7,404 nt of DNA from Candidatus Geohydrothermomicrobium daggyaiense (GCA_015711695.1 JACVIW010000114.1:1-7404); one strand, 5' to 3'; counted from the stretch's first letter, positions 1 through 6,296 are shown. Translations and numbers: made by a program. The notes: a model not told the origin generated them from the sequence alone.

Positions 1-27
1 TATAGCAACATACCAGGACACAGACAT
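1..27 (-). CDS. Possible start of a further gene (first nine codons only)
   Basis: An ATG at 27-25 is preceded four bases away by AGAGAGG (38-32) and opens a frame of nine codons (MSVSWYVAI) that leaves the window without a stop. It would be the next gene downstream on the same strand. Nine residues are too few to recognise a family, and nothing suggests HisE. Confidence 0.3.
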
Positions 28-69
28 AGCACCTCTCTTGGGCGAGCTTTTCTGTGAAGAAATGATATT

Positions 70-125
70 ACCTGTGTTTAAACCTGTGTTTAGATTTATT
101 GCATAGGAGATTGATCAAACACAGG
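70..125. repeat. Three copies of the 9-mer CCTGTGTTT (two direct, one inverted)
   Basis: On the plus strand CCTGTGTTT occurs at 71-79 and 83-91 as a 12-base-period tandem, with flanking bases also repeated (70-80 and 82-92). Its exact reverse complement is at 117-125. The inverted pair could form a 9-bp stem with a 25-base loop, but no U-run follows. Regularly spaced copies in a short gap upstream of a possible minus-strand gene are more like regulator-binding sites than a terminator. The repeats are certain; the role is not. Confidence 0.5.
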
Positions 126-131
126 GAAATT

Positions 132-163
132 AATTCTTTTGGGTATAGTTGTCCAAAAGGATT
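132..163 (-). terminator. Weak terminator-like hairpin after hisI
   Basis: Eleven bases after the hisI stop the transcript can fold CTTTTGG (159-153) with CCAAAAG (142-136) over a ten-base loop. One mismatch and three more A-T pairs extend the stem outward (163-161 with 134-132). The following sequence is A/U-rich but lacks a clean U-run. It is the only candidate end signal for the unit in the window, and may be weak or only stabilising. Confidence 0.35.
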
Positions 164-173
164 TAAAAAACGA

Positions 174-545
174 TTATTCAGATGGTTTACTTGTTAATAA
201 AGAGGAGGGAAGTTCCCTGTAGAAACACGAATAATTGCCCGTGTGGCACGCTACCCCCGCTTGCTCAACAATTACAAGCAAAGCGTCCGCGTCACAATCG
301 TACATGATTTTCTTGACTCTCTGGATGTTGCCGCTCGTTTCGCCCTTCGCCCACAGTTGTTGTCTGCTTCTTGAGTAGAACCATGTTCTGCCATCCTTAA
401 GGGTAAGGGATAGCGATTCCGCGTTCATATAAGCAAGCATCAATACATCCTTCGAAGACTCATCCTGCACAATCACAGGAATAAGTCCCCTCTGGTCAAA
501 ATTTAAATCCTCAATTCTTCTAACCTCAACTTCCCCTTCACCCAT
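174..545 (-). CDS. hisI: Phosphoribosyl-AMP cyclohydrolase HisI, single-domain
   Basis: HisI is a cytosolic zinc enzyme that opens the adenine ring of phosphoribosyl-AMP to give ProFAR, the step immediately before HisA. From ATG 545 the protein has 123 residues, the size of a stand-alone cyclohydrolase. No phosphoribosyl-ATP pyrophosphatase (HisE) domain follows. Landmarks are LMLAYMN (35-41), TWFYSRSR (54-61), LWAKGETSGN (64-73), the metal-binding DCDAD at 83-87 (C84 and the aspartates) and ACHTGNYSCFY at 99-109 (C100, C107). Together these supply the three conserved zinc cysteines. The gene is separated from hisF by the five transporter genes and follows livF by seven bases. A TAA stop and a weak hairpin follow. 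The identification is very firm; a hisE gene must be encoded outside the window. Confidence 0.97.
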   Translation of the reverse strand: MGEGEVEVRRIEDLNFDQRGLIPVIVQDESSKDVLMLAYMNAESLSLTLKDGRTWFYSRSRQQLWAKGETSGNIQRVKKIMYDCDADALLVIVEQAGVACHTGNYSCFYRELPSSLLTSKPSE

Positions 546-559
546 AATGCCATCACCCC
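543..559 (-). promoter_or_regulatory. hisI ribosome-binding site embedded in the livF stop
   Basis: The minus strand reads GGGGTGA (559-553), which contains the last Gly codon region and TGA stop of livF. Seven bases later comes the hisI ATG (545-543). This fixes the hisI start at 545 over the upstream in-frame ATG at 620, which lies deep inside livF. It also implies that ribosomes finishing livF can restart on hisI. Confidence 0.8.
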
Positions 560-1260
560 AGATAAATCCTTTTGACTTCCTCGTTTTCGAGCAATTCTTT
601 TGCGCTTCCCTCAAGAGCAATCTTCCCCATGCGCATCACATATCCGTAATCCGAAGCTTCAAGGGCTATCTTCGCGTCCTGTTCGACAATCAAGATAGTA
701 AGACCCTGTTCGTGAAGGTCAAAAAGAGTCTTAAAAATCGACTGTATGACCTTCGGTGCTAACCCCATCGATGGTTCATCCAGCAACAGTAGTTTGGGGC
801 GTGACATCATCGCCCTCGCGATTGCAAGCATCTGCTGCTCTCCACCAGATAGTGTACCTGCGATTTGTTTCCTTCGCTGGTAGAGTATGGGAAACAGTTC
901 GTAAATAAACTCTTTATCCCGCATGATGTCAGATCGTTTCCTGAATCTCCTTATGTAAGCTCCAAGTTTCAAGTTGTCCTCAACAGTCAATTCGCTAAAT
1001 ATCTGCCTTCCCTGCGGCACCTGAGAAATGCCCATTCGAACAATTCGATCAGGAGGAAGGGAGGTTATGTCTTTGTCTTCGAAAAGTACGAGACCATGTC
1101 TTGCAGGAGTAAGCCCCGAAATTGTCCGCAAAAGAGTGGTTTTTCCAGCTCCATTTGCGCCAATTATAGTTGTAATGCGCCCACGTCTTGCTCTTATAGT
1201 AACGTCCCTTAACGCCTGTATATTTCCATAAAAAGTTGATACTTTTTCAACTCTGAGCAT
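553..1260 (-). CDS. livF: HAAT-family ABC transporter ATPase, LivF-like
   Basis: This is the second ATPase of the importer, 235 residues from the ATG at 1260. That start gives the family-typical opening MLRVEKVSTFYGNIQAL and has GGGGA six bases upstream (1271-1267), so the longer reading from TTG at 1278 is less likely. Motifs are Walker A GANGAGKT (34-41), Q-loop VPQGRQ (81-86), signature LSGGEQQM (137-144) and Walker B LLLLDEP (157-163). The switch-loop reads VEQD, with Gln193 where LivG has His; this substitution is usual in LivF, so the pair likely has one canonical and one altered switch. The final codons and TGA stop form the Shine-Dalgarno of the following hisI, so the transporter is physically tied to histidine synthesis. 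Confidence 0.95.
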   Translation of the reverse strand: MLRVEKVSTFYGNIQALRDVTIRARRGRITTIIGANGAGKTTLLRTISGLTPARHGLVLFEDKDITSLPPDRIVRMGISQVPQGRQIFSELTVEDNLKLGAYIRRFRKRSDIMRDKEFIYELFPILYQRRKQIAGTLSGGEQQMLAIARAMMSRPKLLLLDEPSMGLAPKVIQSIFKTLFDLHEQGLTILIVEQDAKIALEASDYGYVMRMGKIALEGSAKELLENEEVKRIYLG

Positions 1261-2065
1261 TGCCAATCCCCGAACCAAGATAAGCTTCGATCACACGAGG
1301 GTCGTTTTGAACTTCCTCAGGAGTTCCCTTTGCTATTATCTCCCCATAATCAAGAACGATGACCTCATCCGAGATATTCATTACAACCCCCATGTTATGC
1401 TCAACCACCAGGAGCGTTATCCCGGCGTCCTTGATTTTCTCAAGCAGTTGAGTCAATTCATGGGTTTCATACGGATTCAGTCCAGCGGCAGGTTCATCAA
1501 GGAGAAGCATCTCTGGTTCGCTCGCAAGCGCTCTTGCCAGTTCCAAAAGCCGTTGCTGCCCGTATGGCAGGCTTGTCCCAAGATCAAAAGCTCTTGTCTG
1601 AAGGCCAAACATCTCCAGAATCCCCATTGAATACTCGAAAGTCTCAGCTTCCTCTTTTCTAAAGCGAGGCAAGAGAAATCCGCTGGAAAAAAACCCGCTT
1701 CGGGTTCTTGAGTGTCTCCCTACCATCACATTTTCTATTACGCTCATTCCTTCAAATATCTTTATGGTCTGGAATGTTCTTACCATTCCCAGGGACGTAA
1801 TCTCATCGGGTCGCATTCCAACTACGTTTTTCCCTTTGAAGAAGACCCTGCCCGCGGTCGGCGGCTGGATGCCTGTGATAACGTCAAACAGGGTTGTTTT
1901 ACCTGCGCCGTTTGGGCCAATAAGGCCTTTTATTTCACCCGATCTTACGACGAACGACACGTCATTCACTGCAGCAAGGCCGCCAAATAATTTTGACACG
2001 TGATCGACTTTGAGAAGGACATTATTCTCGCCAGCGTCCAATGCTGAGTCACTTCCTCTTTTCAT
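1247..2065 (-). CDS. livG: HAAT-family ABC transporter ATPase, LivG-like
   Basis: This is one of two ATP-hydrolysing subunits docked under the LivHM membrane pair. The 272 residues show Walker A GPNGAGKTT (50-58), Q-loop Gln99 in VRTFQT, the LivG-style signature LPYGQQR (166-172), Walker B MLLLDEP (186-192) and switch His223 in VVEHN. The insertion around 115-140 (RHSRTRSGFF and following) and the ending VIEAYLG at 258-264 are typical of LivG. The chosen ATG at 2065 gives 15 residues before the conserved core and overlaps livM. Its Shine-Dalgarno is weak, and a TTG at 2041 just past the livM stop is a less likely alternative. The end overlaps livF by 14 bases. Confidence 0.95.
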   Translation of the reverse strand: MKRGSDSALDAGENNVLLKVDHVSKLFGGLAAVNDVSFVVRSGEIKGLIGPNGAGKTTLFDVITGIQPPTAGRVFFKGKNVVGMRPDEITSLGMVRTFQTIKIFEGMSVIENVMVGRHSRTRSGFFSSGFLLPRFRKEEAETFEYSMGILEMFGLQTRAFDLGTSLPYGQQRLLELARALASEPEMLLLDEPAAGLNPYETHELTQLLEKIKDAGITLLVVEHNMGVVMNISDEVIVLDYGEIIAKGTPEEVQNDPRVIEAYLGSGIGNAQS

Positions 2066-3146
2066 ACTTCAATGCTGAAATTCTGTCCCTGATCCTTTTC
2101 ATTCCTCTTAAAGCGGAAGAATAGCCAACCTCAAGCGCATAGGCAATTCCTTTGGGCATGAAAATCATGAAAACAATCAGGAGTAAGCCGTAAAGGACCA
2201 GCGTGTAGTTACCGAAATTCGTCAGGCTTTTCGGCATGAAAGGGAACCAATAGGGCAAAGCAGAGATAATTGATGGAAGGAAAGTCATTATTATGGAGCC
2301 TATAATTGCTCCCCAGACATTACCAAGACCGCCCACAACCACCATCGTGAGGAAAAGTATTGACACACTGAAATGAAAAGACTCTGGATTCACGTACCTC
2401 TGGAACACAGCGAAGAGCCCGCCGCCTATAGCGGTGAAAACTGCGGACATGACAAAAACAATGGTTTTATACTTTGAAGTGTTAACTCCTGCCACCTCGG
2501 CGGCTATTTCACTTGAGTGCAGAGCTCGTAAAGCCCTACCAAATCTTGACCTGATAAGATTCATGCTGAAAAGCATCAGAAGAAGCGCAATAGGCCAAAC
2601 CACGTAGAAAAGTTTGAAGTTGCTGTCAAACTCGATTCCGAAGATGGAAAGAGATGGAATTGCCGTGATCCCCACAGTACCTTTCGTTATCCCAGTTGCT
2701 TCCCTGAAGAAAATGAAGCCTATCTCCCCGAGACCGAGAGTCGCCATGGCAAGATAATGACCTTTCAGCTTTAGAACAGGTCTGCCAACAACCCAGCTGA
2801 TGGCAAATGAGACTATCGCGCCAATTATGACTCCAAGCCAGGTAGGAAACCAGGAATAACGCGTGGATAAAATCGCGACCGAATAAGCACCGATACCGAA
2901 AAATACAGCATGGCCGAGTGATATCTGTCCCGCATATCCTATAAGCATGTTAAGGCCGATTACTGCGCAACTGTATATTCCGGAAAGAACCATAACATTA
3001 ACAATATCCATATGGATGACGTTACCAGGAATAAGGCGTGCCCAGAGCGGCACGGAGAGAATCAAAAGCGAACCAAATGCAAATGTTTTGTATGTGTTTT
3101 CCGTTTTTCCGATGTCCGATTTCTTCCTTTCAAAAAAGGACTTCAT
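2049..3146 (-). CDS. livM: HAAT-family ABC transporter permease, LivM-like
   Basis: This is the second membrane subunit, expected to pair with LivH. The 365-residue protein has a basic N-terminus, a first hydrophobic segment at about 22-40, and the LivM signature from LNMLIGYAGQISLGHA (65-80) into FFGIGAY (82-88). The ATPase-contact segment RSRFGRALRALHSSEIAAEV is at 199-218, and GGLGNVWGAIIGS follows at 272-284. The C-terminus is a basic, charged cytoplasmic tail (about 347-365). The ATG at 3146 overlaps the livH TGA by four bases (ATGA), with AGGAAAGG five bases upstream (3159-3152), so translation is coupled. It overlaps the next gene, livG, by 17 bases. Length and motifs are normal for the family and nothing appears truncated. 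Confidence 0.95.
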   Translation of the reverse strand: MKSFFERKKSDIGKTENTYKTFAFGSLLILSVPLWARLIPGNVIHMDIVNVMVLSGIYSCAVIGLNMLIGYAGQISLGHAVFFGIGAYSVAILSTRYSWFPTWLGVIIGAIVSFAISWVVGRPVLKLKGHYLAMATLGLGEIGFIFFREATGITKGTVGITAIPSLSIFGIEFDSNFKLFYVVWPIALLLMLFSMNLIRSRFGRALRALHSSEIAAEVAGVNTSKYKTIVFVMSAVFTAIGGGLFAVFQRYVNPESFHFSVSILFLTMVVVGGLGNVWGAIIGSIIMTFLPSIISALPYWFPFMPKSLTNFGNYTLVLYGLLLIVFMIFMPKGIAYALEVGYSSALRGMKRIRDRISALKYEKRK

Positions 3147-4132
3147 TCGAGCCTTTCCTGTCTTCCCAGGATCCCCTGGGGTCTCAACAAAAGCACGACA
3201 ATTAGAACAAGAAACGCAACCGCGTCTTTATACCCGGAGGGAAAAACCCCGGCAATAATCGTTTCAACTACCCCGAGCGATAACCCTCCCAAAACTGCTC
3301 CGGGCGCGTAACCCAGCCCTCCTAAGATTGCTGATGCAAAACCTTTCAAACCAAGCATAACCCCAACATCAAAGGAAACGAACTTTATTGGCGCTATGAT
3401 TATTCCGGCTGATGCACCCAGTGCGGCAGCTATCGTCCACGCCACAAGAGATGTAGTGGAAGGACTCACCCCGATCAAACTTGCCGCTTCAGGATTCTCC
3501 GCAGCCGCTCTCATCCCTTTTCCAACAAGAGAACGATTAAAAAATATAAACATCAGGATCACCGCGAATAGAGTGAATCCGAAAATCCATAAGCTCTGAG
3601 GAACAAGGCTGGCCCCGAAAATTCGGAACGGTTTTTCTCCAGAAAATGGCCGTATCGCAAGAGTGTCTGTTCCCCAAATCCACTTTGCAACTGCCCTGAA
3701 AAAGATTGAAAGACCTATTGTTATCAAAACAACGGTGATAACGCCCGGTTTCTTTAGCGGATGAATGATAAGCCGTTCGAAGCTTGCCCCGATAATAGTA
3801 ACAATTAGGACTGAGAGAATGAACGAGTATGGTGCGGGGATCCCGGCGTAATTATTGAAAGTGTACATAAGCATTCCGCCAAGCATACTGAACTCGCCCT
3901 GGGCAAAGTTGATTACCCTGGTGCTTGAAAAAATTACCGAAAAACCCATTGCTATCAATGCGTAAATACTGCCGACTGTAAGTCCGCTCAGTATCCATTG
4001 AAATCCCGTGGACTTCTTAGCGGCAAGGGTAATAATTATGAGCAGAAACGCACATGCACCGAATATTGAAAGAGCATACCTTCTTTCTGAGAGTCTTACT
4101 GGCAGTCTTACCCCCTTTTCCAGAGACAGCAA
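3143..4132 (-). CDS. livH: HAAT-family ABC transporter permease, LivH-like
   Basis: This is one of the two membrane subunits that form the translocation path. It carries LivH hallmarks: GLTVGSIYALIAMGFSVIF (50-68), INFAQGEFSMLG (74-85), the cytoplasmic coupling segment GKGMRAAAENPEAASLIGV (204-222) and FASAILGGLGYAPGAVLGG (265-283). Many long hydrophobic stretches are consistent with about eight or nine membrane helices. The first 40 residues are extra relative to compact LivH proteins: a basic stretch followed by a hydrophobic segment (about 20-38). The start is uncertain. TTG at 4132 is the only usual start codon before the conserved region, with a stop codon just upstream in frame and no adjacent Shine-Dalgarno. 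A CTG at 4105 has GGGGG five bases before it. The stop overlaps the livM start as ATGA. Confidence 0.92.
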   Translation of the reverse strand: MLSLEKGVRLPVRLSERRYALSIFGACAFLLIIITLAAKKSTGFQWILSGLTVGSIYALIAMGFSVIFSSTRVINFAQGEFSMLGGMLMYTFNNYAGIPAPYSFILSVLIVTIIGASFERLIIHPLKKPGVITVVLITIGLSIFFRAVAKWIWGTDTLAIRPFSGEKPFRIFGASLVPQSLWIFGFTLFAVILMFIFFNRSLVGKGMRAAAENPEAASLIGVSPSTTSLVAWTIAAALGASAGIIIAPIKFVSFDVGVMLGLKGFASAILGGLGYAPGAVLGGLSLGVVETIIAGVFPSGYKDAVAFLVLIVVLLLRPQGILGRQERLE

Positions 4133-4145
4133 TATATGTTAACGA

Positions 4146-4177
4146 TTATAGAGGTATAGTCAAAAATATTTCTCCTT
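4146..4177 (-). promoter_or_regulatory. Orphan ribosome-binding site with five-codon minileader upstream of livH
   Basis: The best Shine-Dalgarno in the livK-livH gap is AAGGAG at 4177-4172. Eight bases downstream is a TTG at 4163 that opens TTG-ACT-ATA-CCT-CTA-TAA, five codons and a stop ending at 4146. This frame is not that of livH, whose first possible start (TTG at 4132) lies 13 bases after the minileader stop. It may be a translated leader that feeds ribosomes to livH by reinitiation, or the mark of a frameshift near the livH start. The sequence pattern is clear; function is inferred. Confidence 0.3.
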
Positions 4178-4208
4178 ATCGCTTTTAGAATTAGCAATCT
4201 TAGGCCAT

Positions 4209-4239
4209 AAAAGAGGCTAGGTCTTCATGACCTAGCCTC
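4209..4239 (-). terminator. Hairpin with short U-run between livK and livH (partial terminator / attenuator)
   Basis: A perfect 11-bp stem (4239-4229 paired with 4223-4213) closes a five-base loop. In the minus-strand transcript it is followed directly by UUUU (4212-4209) and then AUGG. It begins 24 bases after the livK stop. The stem is GC-containing and strong, but the U-run is short, so it probably terminates only part of the transcripts or blocks 3'-exonucleases. Either would raise livK message over livHMGF. Confidence 0.75.
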
Positions 4240-4262
4240 GGTTAACTGCTGAATTCTTCGGG

Positions 4263-5453
4263 TCAGGATTTCTCCTGCACCCATTTACCGTTCACAATCC
4301 TTATCATTATTAAGTCGTCCACCGACAATCCGTCGTGATTAGTGGGGCTGTAATTGTATACACCGTCTATACCTACGAATCCTTTGGTGTTTTCTATTTG
4401 GTCACGAATTTTCGCGCGGTCAGGGCCAGCCTTCTTCAAAGCCTCTACCACGATCGCTATCGCGTCATATCCATGCGCCGCGAACGTGTCAATCTCCAGC
4501 TGGTATTCCTCCTTGTATGCACGAGCGAACCGGTCAACAGCCTTGCGCCATTTGCTACCTTCCGGTATGGAGCTCGGAATCAAGAGACGTCCAGCGGGAA
4601 AAACCACACCATCAGCGGCTGCGCCAGCAAGTTCGATGAATTTCTTATTTGCTATTCCGTGTGAACCCACATACGGTATTTTCATTCCAAGCTGCTTCAT
4701 GTTTTGCGCCACAACGGCGGGCCCGGGATTCGTGCCCCAGACAACCAGCGCTTGCGCTGGAGTTTGCTTGATCTTCGTCAGCTGTCCGGTCATGTCCGTA
4801 TCGGTGGAGCCATAACTTTCTCTGGCGACAACTGTAATTCCGTAGTCAGGCGCCTGAGCCTGAAGAGCGTCTGCGCCGCCTGTTCCAAAAGCGTTTGCGT
4901 CATGCAGAACGGCGACCTTTGTCACCTTGAGGGTGTTCTTAAGATAATCGAGAACTTTCTGGAGCGCCATGGTATCTGTAGGCGGAGTCCGGAAAACCCA
5001 CTTGTTAATGGGATTTGTTATCTGCGCACCTGCGGCACAGCAAACCAGAGGAACATTCTCTTTCTCAACTATCGGAACCATGGCGAGCGTGGTGCCCGTA
5101 CCACTGCTTCCAACAATCGCCAGAACATTCATCTGCGTTATTAGTTTTGTCACTGCGGTGCTTGCTTTAGCCGGGTCACTTTCGTCGTCTTCAATGATGA
5201 CTTCTAGAGGATGACCATCGATTCCACCCTTTGAGTTTATTTCCTTTTCATAGAGCCTGATTGCACGCTGCTCGGGTGTACCTAAAGGCGCATTGGGTCC
5301 GCTTATAGATAGAACCGCGCCGATCTTGTATGGTTCTTTCGTGGGAGTAACAGGCTTTTCTTCCTTCTTGCCACAGCCACCAGCTAGAATCGATAAAAAA
5401 AACATAAAACAAGTACAGAAAATCAAAAACTTACCGAATCGATCACGGATCAT
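4263..5453 (-). CDS. livK: HAAT/LIV-family amino-acid ABC transporter substrate-binding lipoprotein (LivK-like)
   Basis: This is the extracytoplasmic ligand-binding protein of the importer encoded downstream. Residues 1-26 form a lipoprotein signal peptide (basic start, a Phe/Leu-rich core, then LAGGC) with Cys27 as the probable lipid anchor, followed by a Lys/Glu/Pro linker. The mature part is a type-I periplasmic binding fold of the Peripla_BP_6 kind. It shows YKIGAVLSISGPNAPLG at 42-58, GGIDGHPLEVIIEDDESDP at 76-94, GSSGTGTTLA at 115-124 (ligand loop), FRTPPTD at 154-160 and FAAHGYDA at 324-331. The total of 396 residues is typical. The ATG at 5453 has AAGGGGGGG six bases upstream. Adjacent cysteines C138 and C139 lie in the region corresponding to a ligand-contact loop. 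Branched-chain amino acids are the default ligand for the family, but members bind many amino acids, amides and aromatics. Class is certain, ligand unknown. Confidence 0.93.
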   Translation of the reverse strand: MIRDRFGKFLIFCTCFMFFLSILAGGCGKKEEKPVTPTKEPYKIGAVLSISGPNAPLGTPEQRAIRLYEKEINSKGGIDGHPLEVIIEDDESDPAKASTAVTKLITQMNVLAIVGSSGTGTTLAMVPIVEKENVPLVCCAAGAQITNPINKWVFRTPPTDTMALQKVLDYLKNTLKVTKVAVLHDANAFGTGGADALQAQAPDYGITVVARESYGSTDTDMTGQLTKIKQTPAQALVVWGTNPGPAVVAQNMKQLGMKIPYVGSHGIANKKFIELAGAAADGVVFPAGRLLIPSSIPEGSKWRKAVDRFARAYKEEYQLEIDTFAAHGYDAIAIVVEALKKAGPDRAKIRDQIENTKGFVGIDGVYNYSPTNHDGLSVDDLIMIRIVNGKWVQEKS

Positions 5454-5480
5454 TTAGCACCCCCCCTTACCGGAAAAACT

Positions 5481-5509
5481 ATCCTAAGAAACTTTGACTT
5501 GTTATTCAA
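5481..5509 (-). promoter_or_regulatory. Candidate sigma70-like promoter for the transporter genes
   Basis: In the 84-base hisF-livK gap the minus strand reads TTGAAT (5509-5504), a 17-base spacer and TAGGAT (5486-5481). Each hexamer matches its consensus (TTGACA, TATAAT) at four of six positions and the spacing is ideal. The livK Shine-Dalgarno AAGGGGGGG (5468-5460) lies a short way downstream. If real, the importer and hisI could be transcribed independently of the upstream his genes. The call rests on pattern only. Confidence 0.4.
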
Positions 5510-5537
5510 TCACAAACAACCATAAATGTCTATGAAT

Positions 5538-6296
5538 TTATAACCTTACCTCTATTCCTCTTGACGCGAGATACTCTTTAGCCTCCCTTATGGAGTATTC
5601 TCTGTAGTGGAAAATACTTGCGGCAAGCACTGCATCACAATCAGTTTCCTCAATCACCTCCGCGAGGTGTTCAAGGTTTCCAGCCCCTCCGCTCGCAATG
5701 ACAGGAATTTGTACCGCCCGGCAAACCGATGCGGTAAGAGGTATGTCATAACCGAGTTTAGTCCCGTCTCTATCCATACTTGTAAGAAGTATCTCCCCAG
5801 CCCCCAGATTTTCTACCTTGCGAGCCCACTCAACAGCGTCCATACCAGTCGGTGTTCTACCCCCGTGTGTAAAAACCTCCCATTTTCCATCTTCCACTTT
5901 TCGCGCGTCAATCGCCACTACAACACACTGACTCCCAAATCGCCTTGCCGCTTGCTTGATGAGTTTCGGGTCTCTGACCGCCGCCGTATTTATTGAGATT
6001 TTATCCGCTCCAGCAGCAAGTATTCTCTGAATTTCTTCAACCGACCCGATTCCCCCTCCGATTATGAATGGGATAAATACCTCCTCGCCAACTCTGCTTG
6101 CGAGGCTGATTTTGGTTTCGCGCCCCTCATGCGACGCTGTTATGTCCAAAAAGACAAGTTCGTCTGCTCCCTCGTTATCGTAGAAAGCCGCAAGTTCTAC
6201 CGGGTCCCCTGCGTCACGAAGATCGTTGAAATGGATACCCTTGACTACTCTTCCACCTTCTACGTCAAGACACGGGATTATTCTTTTAGCAAGCAT
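5538..6296 (-). CDS. hisF: Imidazole-glycerol-phosphate synthase cyclase subunit HisF
   Basis: HisF uses ammonia delivered by HisH to convert PRFAR into imidazole-glycerol phosphate and AICAR. With the start at 6296 it has 252 residues and the canonical N-terminus MLAKRIIPCLDV. The two catalytic aspartates fall at D11 and D130, the same numbers as in the well-studied Thermotoga maritima enzyme. Residues of the ammonia-channel gate are also present: R5, E46, K99 and a Glu at 168. Phosphate-site glycine motifs occur at 79-85 (IGGGIGS) and 202-206 (SGGAG). An in-frame ATG 24 bases upstream (6320) would add eight residues, but the 6296 ATG has GGAG five bases away and matches the family start. 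The gene lies 65 bases after hisA. It is followed by an 84-base gap and then an amino-acid transporter, not by hisI as is usual. Confidence 0.97.
   Translation of the reverse strand: MLAKRIIPCLDVEGGRVVKGIHFNDLRDAGDPVELAAFYDNEGADELVFLDITASHEGRETKISLASRVGEEVFIPFIIGGGIGSVEEIQRILAAGADKISINTAAVRDPKLIKQAARRFGSQCVVVAIDARKVEDGKWEVFTHGGRTPTGMDAVEWARKVENLGAGEILLTSMDRDGTKLGYDIPLTASVCRAVQIPVIASGGAGNLEHLAEVIEETDCDAVLAASIFHYREYSIREAKEYLASRGIEVRL

Noticed and set aside
83..125. Inverted CCTGTGTTT pair as a rho-independent terminator
   Set aside because: The loop would be 25 bases and no U-run follows on either strand; the third direct copy points to binding sites instead.
546..620. Upstream ATG at 620 as the hisI start
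   Set aside because: It would add 25 residues unlike HisI and overlap livF by 68 bases. The ATG at 545 has a good Shine-Dalgarno and matches family length.
4145..4163. TTGAC and TATAAT just upstream of livH as a promoter
   Set aside because: The boxes (4163-4159 and 4150-4145) are only about seven to eight bases apart, far too close for a sigma70 promoter, and no good -35 lies 17 bases before TATAAT.
4354..4815. Long plus-strand open frame (about 150 codons) opposite livK
   Set aside because: It lies fully antisense to a well-supported binding-protein gene, and its translation has no recognisable motif. Long shadow frames are expected here. The same applies to the other plus-strand frames, e.g. 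6308-6763 and 4704-5144.
543..5540. Transporter block as a mobile-element cargo
   Set aside because: No transposase, integrase, terminal inverted repeats or target-site duplication were seen at either junction, and the livF-hisI join is translationally coupled.
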